A stretch of 12,661 bases of DNA from Acidobacteriota bacterium (GTDB lineage Bacteria; Acidobacteriota; Terriglobia; 20CM-2-55-15). Below, piece after piece: positions 1 to 6,818 of this stretch (position 1 is the stretch's first letter; every line of letters begins with the position of its first letter). A program made the translations under genes and the position numbers. The notes under the pieces are model-generated. The model worked only from the letters and a program-made list of their open reading frames with translations. It was not told where the DNA came from and ran no database searches. The stretch covers positions 7,852 through 20,512 of the forward strand of contig QHXD01000255.1 of NCBI GenBank assembly GCA_003223895.1. Direction: 5' to 3'.

Positions 1-1176
1 TTTGCGGGAGCGGTGCTTGTGATGATCGTCGGTTGCGGACGCAGCGAGAACGACCAACCCAAAACTGAAGCACCACATGCGCCGCCGGCACCTGCCGCGG
101 TTTCACCGGTTGCAGGATATGAAGCCATCCAGGTCACGGACGGAGGCACAATTTCAGGATCGATAACTGTTTCGGGCTCGATTCCAAAACTGCCTCCCCG
201 GCCGCTGAACAAGGATCCCAACGTGTGCGGCACGGGTGCGCGCGAGTCCCAGGAGTTGATCGTGAACAGATCGGGTGGTTTGAAGAACGCGGTCGTCATC
301 GTCGAGGGTGTGAAACGCGGAAAGGCGATTCCGGCGGCCGCGGAGAACACGCAAATCGATCAGGCCAGGTGCGAATACGCGCCGCACGTTCAGGTCATGC
401 GAGTCAATGCGGAGATCTCGGTCTTGAACAGCGACCCCATACTGCACAACATTCACTTCTATCAAAATGATGAGAGTCTCTTTAACATCGCGCAGCCCGT
501 AAAAGGCCAGGTGAACAAACACAAGCTCGAGAAAGTGGGCTTCGTTTATGCCGAGTGCGATGTTCACGGCTGGATGCGCGGCCACGTGGCTGTTGTGGAC
601 AATCCGTACTACGCGGTCACCGATGAAAACGGGAAGTTCTCGATACCGGATCTTCCTCCGGGTATCTACAAAGTAAGGGTGTGGCATGAATACCTTGGAG
701 AAAAGACCCAGGACGTTGCTGTCGCCGCGAGGGCTGACGCAGCGTTGAATGTGGACCTGAAGGACCTGCTGTCCAGGAAGAATCCGGCTTCGGCACCAAC
801 CACTTCCGCACCATCTTCGGTGCCATCTTCTCCGGTACCGGCCGGCGCCGCTCCGGCGGCAGCCGAAGTGAGCGTTCAAATGGTTTCCGATGGGGGGACC
901 TTCAAGTTCGAGCCGGCAAATATCACGGTAAAGATCGGCACCACGGTGAAGTGGTTCAACATGTCCGAAAACCGCCATTCGGCCACAGACGATCCGGAGT
1001 TCGAAAAGGAGTCCGGCCAGGCCATCCTGCCGGCCGGGGTTGAGCCATGGTCGTCGCCGTTTGTCGTTGCCGGCGAGTCATTCAGCCGAAGGTTTACGGT
1101 GCCGGGGAAATACCGGTACTTCTGCCGGAATCATGGACAGTTCGGAATGGTTGGCATCATAACAGTTGTGCCATAA
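1..1176 (+). CDS. Double-cupredoxin lipoprotein with carboxypeptidase-regulatory-like domain (5' partial)
   Basis: The reading frame is open to the left edge, so the true start lies outside. Residue numbers count from the GTG at 13. A hydrophobic stretch ends in a lipobox (I-V-G-C, Cys 8), so the protein should be a lipid-anchored exported protein. A Pro/Ala-rich linker (about 16-33) follows. The first copper domain (about 45-195) has H145 and H148 and then C182-x2-H185-x2-M188, the short loop seen in amicyanin. A beta-rich carboxypeptidase-regulatory-like module (about 200-248, ENGKFSIPDLPPGIYKV) follows, then a second Pro/Ser/Ala linker (about 257-284). The C-terminal plastocyanin-like domain (286-387) has H322 and C371-x2-H374-x4-M379, the longer plastocyanin/pseudoazurin loop. 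Both domains therefore look able to bind type-1 copper. It is the first of four closely spaced genes for exported proteins; cytochrome c' begins 23 nt downstream. An electron-transfer role is inferred, and the partner is unknown. Confidence 0.85.
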   Translation, partial: FAGAVLVMIVGCGRSENDQPKTEAPHAPPAPAAVSPVAGYEAIQVTDGGTISGSITVSGSIPKLPPRPLNKDPNVCGTGARESQELIVNRSGGLKNAVVIVEGVKRGKAIPAAAENTQIDQARCEYAPHVQVMRVNAEISVLNSDPILHNIHFYQNDESLFNIAQPVKGQVNKHKLEKVGFVYAECDVHGWMRGHVAVVDNPYYAVTDENGKFSIPDLPPGIYKVRVWHEYLGEKTQDVAVAARADAALNVDLKDLLSRKNPASAPTTSAPSSVPSSPVPAGAAPAAAEVSVQMVSDGGTFKFEPANITVKIGTTVKWFNMSENRHSATDDPEFEKESGQAILPAGVEPWSSPFVVAGESFSRRFTVPGKYRYFCRNHGQFGMVGIITVVP

Positions 1177-1199
1177 TCCCACCGGGAAAGAAGGTCGTG

Positions 1200-1616
1200 A
1201 TGAATTCGAGAATTGCTGTAACAATTATTGTAATAGCGGCTTTCGTAGCGTTGGGAGTGACATTGCTTGCCCAAAATCGGCCGTACGATCAAGTAATGAA
1301 GGAGGTCGCGCCAACTTACGCGAATCTGAAGAAAAATCTGGATTCCAGCGCGTTCGCTGTTGCCGCCGCAGATGCTGCGAAACTCGAGGGCCTGTTCAAA
1401 GAGACCGAGACCTTCTGGACACCTTTCAAAACCAAAGATGCGCTCGATTTCGCGAAGAGCGTGCAACTCGCCGCCCGGAACGTCAGCGCGGCCGCCAAAG
1501 AGATGAACGGGCAGAAAGCTCAGGCCGCTTACAACGCGATCGGGAAGTCTTGTAAAGGCTGTCACGATTCACATCGGGAGACGATGCCCGACAAATCTTT
1601 CAAGATCAAACCGTAA
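1200..1616 (+). CDS. Cytochrome c'-like secreted monohaem protein
   Basis: A 138-residue protein with an N-terminal hydrophobic export signal (about 5-24). The mature part is rich in Ala and Lys and predicted helical, and a single haem-attachment motif C118-K-G-C121-H122 lies near the C-terminus. A helical bundle of about 110 residues with one C-terminal CxxCH is the layout of the cytochrome c' family, whose five-coordinate haem binds NO and CO in characterised members. The ATG at 1200 is chosen because it gives a clean signal peptide and is preceded by an AAGAAGG-type ribosome site. The frame is open back to 1047, but that extension overlaps the copper protein and adds residues of no recognisable character. 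A GTG sits directly before the ATG. The gene follows the copper lipoprotein by 23 nt and precedes the next gene by 8 nt, so co-transcription is likely. It could be another class-II-like small c-type cytochrome. Confidence 0.85.
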   Translation: MNSRIAVTIIVIAAFVALGVTLLAQNRPYDQVMKEVAPTYANLKKNLDSSAFAVAAADAAKLEGLFKETETFWTPFKTKDALDFAKSVQLAARNVSAAAKEMNGQKAQAAYNAIGKSCKGCHDSHRETMPDKSFKIKP

Positions 1617-1624
1617 TAAAAATC

Positions 1625-2218
1625 ATGAGAAACATCGTTTCTAACGCGGTCTTTTGTATCGCGCTTTTTTCCATTGCGCTGTTCTCGTTTTCACAGTCGC
1701 AGGCACAGAAAGCAGATAAACCTGCAGCGCCGGCGCTGCAGCCGGAATTGCTGGTGGACCAGTGGTTCATCCGGTTGAATGCGCTCGACGACTGGTACAT
1801 CACCGTAAACGGCAAGGAGGAAACCGACCCGGTTGTCGATCGCTTCCTCGAGCTCTATAGCAAGGACGCGTTCCACGAGGTGCAACCCAACGAAAATCAG
1901 CTGGGCCACGTGGTTTTTCATGGCCCCGAGGGAATTCGAAAGTGGGCGACCGATTTTGCAAAGAAATATGTGCAGTTAGGCTATCGCATCGACTTCATGA
2001 CGCGCGCCGAGAAGCCCACTCAACTGTTCTACACCACCAGGCCGCCATGGAGCGGAAGTGCCGCGGCCGTGGAATTCAGTGCAGTGTGGACGAATCGCGA
2101 AGATCGAAAGCGGATTTTCGTGCCTGGAAGCGCATTTTTTATGTTTGACGAGGCTGGGAAGATCACACGGGTTCGACTCTATATGCTGAAGGACGAAATC
2201 GAGGAGATTCAACCCTAG
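1625..2218 (+). CDS. Secreted NTF2/SnoaL-like protein
   Basis: A 197-residue protein with a clear signal peptide (hydrophobic residues 8-24, probable cleavage near the Q-S-Q-A-Q stretch at 24-28). The mature part (about 42-190) has the pattern of a cone-shaped NTF2-like fold: an N-terminal helix with WF and WY pairs, an F-L-E-L-Y-S-K-D-A-F-H segment typical of SnoaL-like proteins (about 74-84), a helix with G-P-E-G-I-R-K-W (100-107), and strands ending R-V-R-L-Y-M (182-187). SnoaL-like proteins include isomerases, hydrolases and pure binding domains; no catalytic residues are conclusive here, so the substrate is unknown. The start follows the cytochrome stop by 8 nt and lacks a convincing Shine-Dalgarno sequence, suggesting translational coupling. 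It sits between a cytochrome and an FGE-fold protein and is presumably part of the same exported system. Confidence 0.7.
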   Translation: MRNIVSNAVFCIALFSIALFSFSQSQAQKADKPAAPALQPELLVDQWFIRLNALDDWYITVNGKEETDPVVDRFLELYSKDAFHEVQPNENQLGHVVFHGPEGIRKWATDFAKKYVQLGYRIDFMTRAEKPTQLFYTTRPPWSGSAAAVEFSAVWTNREDRKRIFVPGSAFFMFDEAGKITRVRLYMLKDEIEEIQP

Positions 2219-2233
2219 GCCTGGGGGAAACAC

Positions 2234-3046
2234 ATGACAACAGCAGCGCTATCCATATTTATGTTCTTTTTCATGCCGCTGGCGCCGCCGGAAGGAATGG
2301 TGCAGATCCCCGCCGGCGAATTCTGGATGGGCCGCGTGCACTATTTCCTGATCGATGAAGTCGGCTGGCTCGAACGAGACCGGCGCGATGACCTGCCCGC
2401 GCACAAAGTTCGCATTGATGCGTTCTACCTGGACAAGTACGAAGTCACCAACGAAGAGTTCGCTCGTTTTGCGCAGGCGACCGGCAGCGCCAAACCGTGG
2501 TACTGGCCAAAAGGAGCAGTCGCGAAAGGGGAAGAACGTTTCCCCATTCGCGATGTGACCTGGTCCCAGGCCGACGCTTATTGCAAATGGGCAGGCAAGC
2601 GTTTGCCGACCGAAGCCGAATGGGAACGCGCCGCGCGCGGCGGAATGGAAAAGCAGAAGTTCTCCTGGGGCGATGGCGGTCTGGGATTGAGCGGATCCGA
2701 TACGGACACGCAAGTCAGCGCGGAAGCTACCAATACCAAGCGTGCGCACGTTGGAAATCCGTTTGGACCTGCGGCCGTGGGCTCCTATCCGCCGAACGGG
2801 TTCGGGTTGTATGACATGACCGGCAACGTCTGGGAATGGATCAACGATTGGTACGACCGCGACTACTATACCGTCACGCCAGACAGCAACCCCCAGGGAC
2901 CGGCAACAGGCACATACAAAGTGATTCGCGGCGGCGGCTGGTCCGACGACGACGAACGGAATCTCATGAACCATTACCGAAATTTCAGCGATCCCTCGAG
3001 GGGCGCATCTACTATTGGGTTCCGCTGTGCAAAGACAGGATCATAG
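2234..3046 (+). CDS. FGE/SUMF1-fold protein without catalytic cysteines
   Basis: A 270-residue protein covering one formylglycine-generating-enzyme (sulfatase-modifying factor) domain. Visible hallmarks are M-V-Q-I-P-A-G-E-F-W-M-G (22-33), the D-K-Y-E-V-T-N-E-E-F helix (67-76), R-L-P-T-E-A-E-W-E-R-A-A-R-G-G (123-137), G-N-V-W-E-W (197-202), R-G-G-G-W (232-236) and G-F-R-C (262-265). Genuine FGE binds copper through two cysteines in the segment after R-G-G-S. Here that segment (237-252) has Asp/Glu/Asn/His residues and no Cys, so the protein should not make formylglycine. Relatives of this type include NirV-like and EgtB-like members and many of unknown role. The N-terminus is a short hydrophobic stretch (5-17) that may export the protein. 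A GGGGGA ribosome site lies 5 nt before the ATG, 15 nt after the preceding stop. The last base of its TAG is the first base of the 70-bp inverted repeat. Confidence 0.85.
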   Translation: MTTAALSIFMFFFMPLAPPEGMVQIPAGEFWMGRVHYFLIDEVGWLERDRRDDLPAHKVRIDAFYLDKYEVTNEEFARFAQATGSAKPWYWPKGAVAKGEERFPIRDVTWSQADAYCKWAGKRLPTEAEWERAARGGMEKQKFSWGDGGLGLSGSDTDTQVSAEATNTKRAHVGNPFGPAAVGSYPPNGFGLYDMTGNVWEWINDWYDRDYYTVTPDSNPQGPATGTYKVIRGGGWSDDDERNLMNHYRNFSDPSRGASTIGFRCAKTGS

Positions 3047-3211
3047 CCGCGAATGACGCGAATAACGTCAAGAGGGAAAATTTTAACCGCGGATTTCACG
3101 GATGACGCGGATGGCACGCTTCAAATGGCCTTTAATTGCGCGCCATCCGCGTCATCCGTGAAATCCGCGGCTAAAATTTTCCCTCTTGGCGTTATTCGCG
3201 TCATTCGCGGC
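3046..3211. repeat. 70-bp near-perfect inverted repeat (REP/MITE-like palindrome)
   Basis: Left arm 3046-3115 and right arm 3142-3211 match as reverse complements at 68 of 70 positions, around a 26-nt spacer. Each arm contains short 9-nt units of the type GCGAATGAC / GCGAATAAC and GCGGATTTC / ACGGATGAC / GCGGATGGC, separated by an A/T-rich core (AGAGGGAAAATTTT). The left arm begins at the last base of the FGE-like gene's stop codon. An open frame runs through the repeat into the downstream gene from 3053, but this coding is accidental. The RNA would fold into a very stable hairpin, so it may limit transcription between the two operons. There is no T-tract immediately after the right arm, so it is not a textbook terminator. 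No transposase is nearby. Confidence 0.9.
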
Positions 3212-3232
3212 CAGGCCCGTTTCTGTAAAAAA

Positions 3233-3261
3233 TTGATTCTGCTCGGTTTTCGGGTTAAAGT
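3233..3261 (+). promoter_or_regulatory. Candidate sigma-70-type promoter for the DUF1549/DUF1553 gene
   Basis: TTGATT (3233-3238) and TAAAGT (3256-3261) are separated by 17 nt, each matching the bacterial housekeeping consensus at four of six positions. The site lies between the large inverted repeat and the gene start at 3299, the only place a promoter for this operon could sit outside the repeat. The match is weak and comes from inspection alone. Confidence 0.3.
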
Positions 3262-3282
3262 GCAGTCATTGCTTCCATTCAT

Positions 3283-3288
3283 AAGGAG
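3283..3288 (+). promoter_or_regulatory. Ribosome binding site deciding the start at 3299
   Basis: A strong AAGGAG lies 10 nt before the ATG at 3299, which opens a clear signal peptide. This argues against the upstream in-frame starts from 3053 onward, which lie inside or just after the palindrome. Confidence 0.8.
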
Positions 3289-3298
3289 AGAGTTACTC

Positions 3299-5245
3299 AT
3301 GAGACTCAGCCGGCTGCTTTTCATAGTGACGTTGGCTATTGCCTGCGTCGTGTTTACTGTTTCCGCGCAAAACCAGGAACAGAAACAGACGACACCGCCT
3401 CCGGTCAGCGCTGACGATTTCCAGAAAGCTCACCAGACTGTGTTTGGATCCGAGACAGACAAGGCTGCTGAGGCAAGCCGGCTGACGAGCAGTTTTGCGG
3501 CTGCGGGTTCGGGCACCGTGGAAAATGTGGCGCGAAAGAACTTTGTCGACGAAGTGATATTCGGCCGCATGGAACGAGACAAGGTCCCGCACGCTCCTCT
3601 TGCAAGCGATGAGGAATTTCTCCGCCGGGTCTATCTCGATGCAACGGGGTTGCTTCCGACGCCGGCGAAGGTCCGCGAATTCGTCGAGAACAAAGATGCG
3701 AATAAACGCGACAAGCTCATCGATTCCCTGATCGGAAGCGATGATTTTGCCGATCAGTGGGCGTGGTTCTGGGCCGACCTGTTTCAGGCCAGAAATGAAT
3801 CCTTCGCCTATTGGTTCAAGCAGAATCTGAAAGTGGACCGGCCGTACAATGAGATCTTCGGCGACCTGGTGGCATCCCCGGCCACCAAAAACGCCAGCAT
3901 GATCCCGACCTGGGCGATCTATGGGCAGTCGTTGTACAACGCGCTGCGGGCCACGACCGCAACCGATCCGGACAACTACTATTATGCGAACCGGCTCGAT
4001 TGGATTGACGAGTCGACAGTCAACCTGGGACGCGTCTTCCTGGGCATCAACATGGACTGCTTCTCATGTCATGACGCCGCCGGGCATACCGACTCGATCA
4101 ACCTGTTCCTGACGACCAAGAAGCGGAGTGACTTCCACCAGCAAGCGGCCTTCTTTGGAAAGGTGCGTCCCATCGCGACGTGGAGCGACCGGTCGAAGAT
4201 GCCATCCAGCGCTCAGGACGTCATCGACGATCTGGCGCCGGGCTATAAAACCGATAACGACGCGCCGTTCTACACGATGGCCGAAGGGCGGTTCCCCCGG
4301 AAGGCGGGAACCTACGAACCGGCCTTCATATTGACCGGCGAAAAGCCTCGGCCGGGGATGAATCCGCGCCAGGAATTGGCACGAATCGCGCCGAGCCACA
4401 TCCAGTTCAGCCGGGCTGCCGTGAACCTCGTCTGGGGCAAACTGATGGTGGTGGGTTTTGTCGAGCCCTACGACGGTTTCGATCTCCTGCGACTCGACCC
4501 GAACAATCCTCCGCCGAAGCCGTGGACGATACAGCCGACCAATCCCCAGTTGCTGGACGCGATGGCGAAAGACTTTCAGGCCAACAACTACAGTCTCCAG
4601 CATCTGTTCAAGACAATCATGAAGTCGAGCGCCTACCAGTTGTCCACGCAGTATCCGGCCGAATGGAAAGAGTCGTATGTACCCTACTACGCCAGGAGGT
4701 TTGTGCGCGTCCTGACGGGACCGGAAGTCGCCGATGCGCTGGCCCAGGTGACCGGAAATCTCTATTCGTTCAATTTGAAGGGTCAGACCGTAACGCGCGT
4801 CAAGCAGCTTTCTAATCCGACCGGTTTGCGCGGCGGATCGGCAGGAAGAAACAACGACGCAGCCAGGCTGGCAAGCATAACCCCGCAGAGAGGAAACGAT
4901 GGAACTGCGGTCAGCGCATTGATGCAGGCCTTCTTCCAGAGCGGCCGCGAAACGCCGCCATCTCTTGCGAATCGCGCGAGCGCCGTGCAGGCGATGATGA
5001 TGATGAACTCACCGGCCGTGACGAACCGCCTGCGTCCGGAAACCGGACTGTTGCAGCAGTTGCTGAAGTCGGGTAAGTCCGATCCCCAGGTGATTGAAGA
5101 GCTGTTCCTGACCGCGCTGTCGCGGACTCCAACTAAAGAAGAAGTGGAAGTCGCGCAACGTGTGATGCAAAGCAACCGAAGCCAGGGCGCCTCCGACATT
5201 TTGTGGACGCTGCTGAACACGCCGGAATTTTTATTGAATTATTGA
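3299..5245 (+). CDS. Secreted monohaem DUF1549/DUF1553 (PSCyt2/PSD1-type) protein
   Basis: A 648-residue protein from the ATG at 3299. The signal peptide is residues 1 to about 23. The DUF1549 part (about 80-300) shows N-F-V-D-E-V (81-86) and R-V-Y-L-D-A-T-G-L-L-P-T-P (110-122), then a single haem motif C254-F-S-C257-H258. The DUF1553 part (about 370-645) shows V-N-L-V-W-G-K-L-M, N-P-Q-L-L-D-A-M-A-K-D-F, S-S-A-Y-Q-L-S, R-V-L-T-G-P-E-V-A-D-A-L, M-N-S-P and E-E-L-F-L-T-A-L-S-R-T-P. The usual extra N-terminal cytochrome domain (PSCyt1) of many planctomycete relatives is absent. The family is common in Planctomycetota, Verrucomicrobiota and Acidobacteriota, nearly always beside a DUF1501 gene as here, but its reaction is not established. 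It is presumably periplasmic. A palindrome begins 8 nt after the stop. Confidence 0.9.
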   Translation: MRLSRLLFIVTLAIACVVFTVSAQNQEQKQTTPPPVSADDFQKAHQTVFGSETDKAAEASRLTSSFAAAGSGTVENVARKNFVDEVIFGRMERDKVPHAPLASDEEFLRRVYLDATGLLPTPAKVREFVENKDANKRDKLIDSLIGSDDFADQWAWFWADLFQARNESFAYWFKQNLKVDRPYNEIFGDLVASPATKNASMIPTWAIYGQSLYNALRATTATDPDNYYYANRLDWIDESTVNLGRVFLGINMDCFSCHDAAGHTDSINLFLTTKKRSDFHQQAAFFGKVRPIATWSDRSKMPSSAQDVIDDLAPGYKTDNDAPFYTMAEGRFPRKAGTYEPAFILTGEKPRPGMNPRQELARIAPSHIQFSRAAVNLVWGKLMVVGFVEPYDGFDLLRLDPNNPPPKPWTIQPTNPQLLDAMAKDFQANNYSLQHLFKTIMKSSAYQLSTQYPAEWKESYVPYYARRFVRVLTGPEVADALAQVTGNLYSFNLKGQTVTRVKQLSNPTGLRGGSAGRNNDAARLASITPQRGNDGTAVSALMQAFFQSGRETPPSLANRASAVQAMMMMNSPAVTNRLRPETGLLQQLLKSGKSDPQVIEELFLTALSRTPTKEEVEVAQRVMQSNRSQGASDILWTLLNTPEFLLNY

Positions 5246-5252
5246 TGAAACC

Positions 5253-5330
5253 GAACGCGGGCTAAAGCCCGCGACTACATTGGGGGTCAACCTGGTTCCT
5301 AAATGTAGTCGCGGGCTTTAGCCCGCGTTC
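5253..5330. repeat. REP-like palindrome, intact copy 1 (29-bp arms)
   Basis: Perfect 29-bp arms at 5253-5281 and 5302-5330 enclose a 20-nt loop. Each arm also contains a small palindrome, GCGGGCT-AA-AGCCCGC, so the element is a hairpin of hairpins. It fills most of the gap between the DUF1549/DUF1553 and DUF1501 genes. The same element, with a conserved loop, occurs at 9655-9725 inside another gene, showing a dispersed family. The arm sequence with GGGCTAAAGCCC resembles palindromes common in Acidobacteriota and similar genomes (recollection, not a search). It might stabilise or attenuate the operon transcript. Confidence 0.92.
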
Positions 5331-5348
5331 AGCCAGAGGGCGACGATT

Positions 5349-6737
5349 ATGGAATGGAACACCAAGAGTAATGTAGCTCGCCGCGAAGTGTTGAAGTGGG
5401 CTGGAATGGCTTTGGCGGGCGCAATGAGCGGGGTCAGCATACCGCTGAAGGTGCAGGCGCAGGCCAAAACCAAACCGCTGGGGACGGCCCGCAACGCCAT
5501 CTTTATCCAGATGACCGGCGCCATGAGTCAAATGGATTGCTGGGATTTTAAAGAGACGAAGTGGACACCGAAGGACCTCGATGCACAAAAGGTTTGGGGC
5601 GATTTGTACCTCTCCAAAACGTTGTTTGGCCGGTTGAGCGCGTCGAAGTACATGGACCGCCTCAGCTTCGTCCGCTCGATGCGCGCCCGGGAGCTGGTCC
5701 ACTTCAACGGGCAGTATCATTGCCAGACGGGACGCGCGCTGAACGTCGCGGTAGGCAAGGAGATTCCCGCGTTTGGATCCGTGATTGCCGCTGAACTGAA
5801 TTCGCAACGGCGGCCTGCGGACACGTTTCCCACCTACGTCAGTGTGAATTTGAGGCAGGATCGCGTCGGGCCGATCGGCTCAGGATTTTTCCCCGTGACT
5901 TACACCGGAATGGATCTCGATCCTGGAGTCGTGTTCGATGTGTTCGGTGGCGGAAACGACGGCAGCAGCGAGAAGGACCTGGACCGGCGCTGGACCACGC
6001 TGCAGAGAATGGCAGAGGTTTCGCCGAGATCGCGGGCCCTGGGAGACAAGGCCAACGATTACCGGACGTTCTACGACTACGCGTATCGCATTCTGAATGA
6101 CCCGCGGTGGCCCAAGGTATTCGACATCACGGATCAGGACAAGCAACGATACGGCACGAACATCGTCGGTCAGAATTTCCTGCTGGCGCGAAACGTTCTG
6201 AAGGCGGATGCGGGAACGCGCTTCGTCTATATCTCCGAAACAGACAATTTCGGCTGGGACTATCACAGCTCCATCTACGATAAGACGCGCCCCACGAACC
6301 TTTACGTATCGGCGGACCGATTCGATCGAGCTTTCCCCGCGCTTCTCGAAGATCTGGCGACGACTCCCGGACACACGCCGGGCAAGAGCATGCTGGACGA
6401 GACACTGGTGGTTGCTTCAAGCGAGTTTGGCCGGACGACGTACGTGAACAACGCTGCAGGCCGTGACCACTACGACCAGGTGTTCACCTCGGCGCTGGTG
6501 GGCGGAGGCGTTAAAGGCAAGAAGATACTCGGCGCAACGGACGAGGTAGCCGGCAAATGCATCGATACCGGCTGGCAGGCCGAGCAGCAACCCGTGGTCG
6601 ATAACCTCGTCACGACAGTCTACCGAAAGAAGGTTGAGAATACTCCGTCCGGACGGCCTTACGAATACGTTCAGCTCGCTCCGATCGGGTCGTCGGAGAT
6701 TATCAATCCGAATCCGTTGGAAGACCTTTTCGTTTAG
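5349..6737 (+). CDS. Tat-exported DUF1501 family protein
   Basis: A 462-residue protein starting with a twin-arginine signal: A-R11-R12-E-V-L-K, a hydrophobic stretch, then A-Q-A near residue 38. This implies folding in the cytoplasm, often with a cofactor, before export. The mature part has DUF1501 (alkaline-phosphatase-like fold) hallmarks: N-A-I-F-I-Q-M-T-G-A-M-S-Q-M-D near the start, F-G-W-D-Y-H in the middle, S-E-F-G-R-T (358-363) and G-R-D-H (371-374). The length is typical. DUF1501 proteins are the usual partner of DUF1549/DUF1553 proteins, and this gene follows one with only the palindrome between. Their joint activity is unknown; a hydrolase acting on sulfate or phosphate esters is a fold-based guess. 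An AGAGGG ribosome site precedes the ATG by 8 nt, just outside the palindrome. The stop codon overlaps the next inverted repeat. Confidence 0.9.
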   Translation: MEWNTKSNVARREVLKWAGMALAGAMSGVSIPLKVQAQAKTKPLGTARNAIFIQMTGAMSQMDCWDFKETKWTPKDLDAQKVWGDLYLSKTLFGRLSASKYMDRLSFVRSMRARELVHFNGQYHCQTGRALNVAVGKEIPAFGSVIAAELNSQRRPADTFPTYVSVNLRQDRVGPIGSGFFPVTYTGMDLDPGVVFDVFGGGNDGSSEKDLDRRWTTLQRMAEVSPRSRALGDKANDYRTFYDYAYRILNDPRWPKVFDITDQDKQRYGTNIVGQNFLLARNVLKADAGTRFVYISETDNFGWDYHSSIYDKTRPTNLYVSADRFDRAFPALLEDLATTPGHTPGKSMLDETLVVASSEFGRTTYVNNAAGRDHYDQVFTSALVGGGVKGKKILGATDEVAGKCIDTGWQAEQQPVVDNLVTTVYRKKVENTPSGRPYEYVQLAPIGSSEIINPNPLEDLFV

Positions 6738-6818
6738 AGAAAGAAGCCAGAAGCCAAGAAGCCAGAAGCCAGAATGGGATTCCCTATTCTGGCTTCTTGG
6801 CTTCTGGCTTCTTTCTCT
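6736..6818. terminator. 32-bp perfect inverted repeat between convergent genes, candidate bidirectional terminator
   Basis: Arms 6736-6767 and 6787-6818 are perfect reverse complements, with a 19-nt loop. The left arm begins inside the TAG of the DUF1501 gene, and the right arm ends one base before the stop codon of the convergent gene. The arms are made of 7-nt GAAGCCA units; the left side has a fourth unit in the loop (6768-6774) absent from the right, so the hairpin can form in two registers. The position between convergent genes and the pyrimidine-rich 3' side fit a bidirectional terminator, but it lacks a classical run of T. It is also a repeat-type element. Confidence 0.6.

Noticed and set aside
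154..978. Long minus-strand open frame of 274 codons opposite the copper lipoprotein
   Set aside because: It is antisense to a gene with clear signal, copper ligands and family motifs; its own translation is Arg/His-rich without domains.
2234..3046. Active formylglycine-generating enzyme for sulfatases
   Set aside because: Both active-site cysteines after R-G-G-x are missing, and no sulfatase gene is visible in the window.
3046..3211. CRISPR or tandem repeat array
   Set aside because: The sequence is a single inverted repeat with two arms; there are no regularly spaced direct repeats with unique spacers.
3046..3211. Textbook Rho-independent terminator
   Set aside because: The hairpin is strong, but no T-run follows the right arm, and its size and modular make-up fit a dispersed repeat better. 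Some termination remains possible.
4064..4603. Minus-strand open frame of 179 codons inside the DUF1549/DUF1553 gene
   Set aside because: The plus-strand frame has the family motifs throughout; this is a GC-rich shadow.
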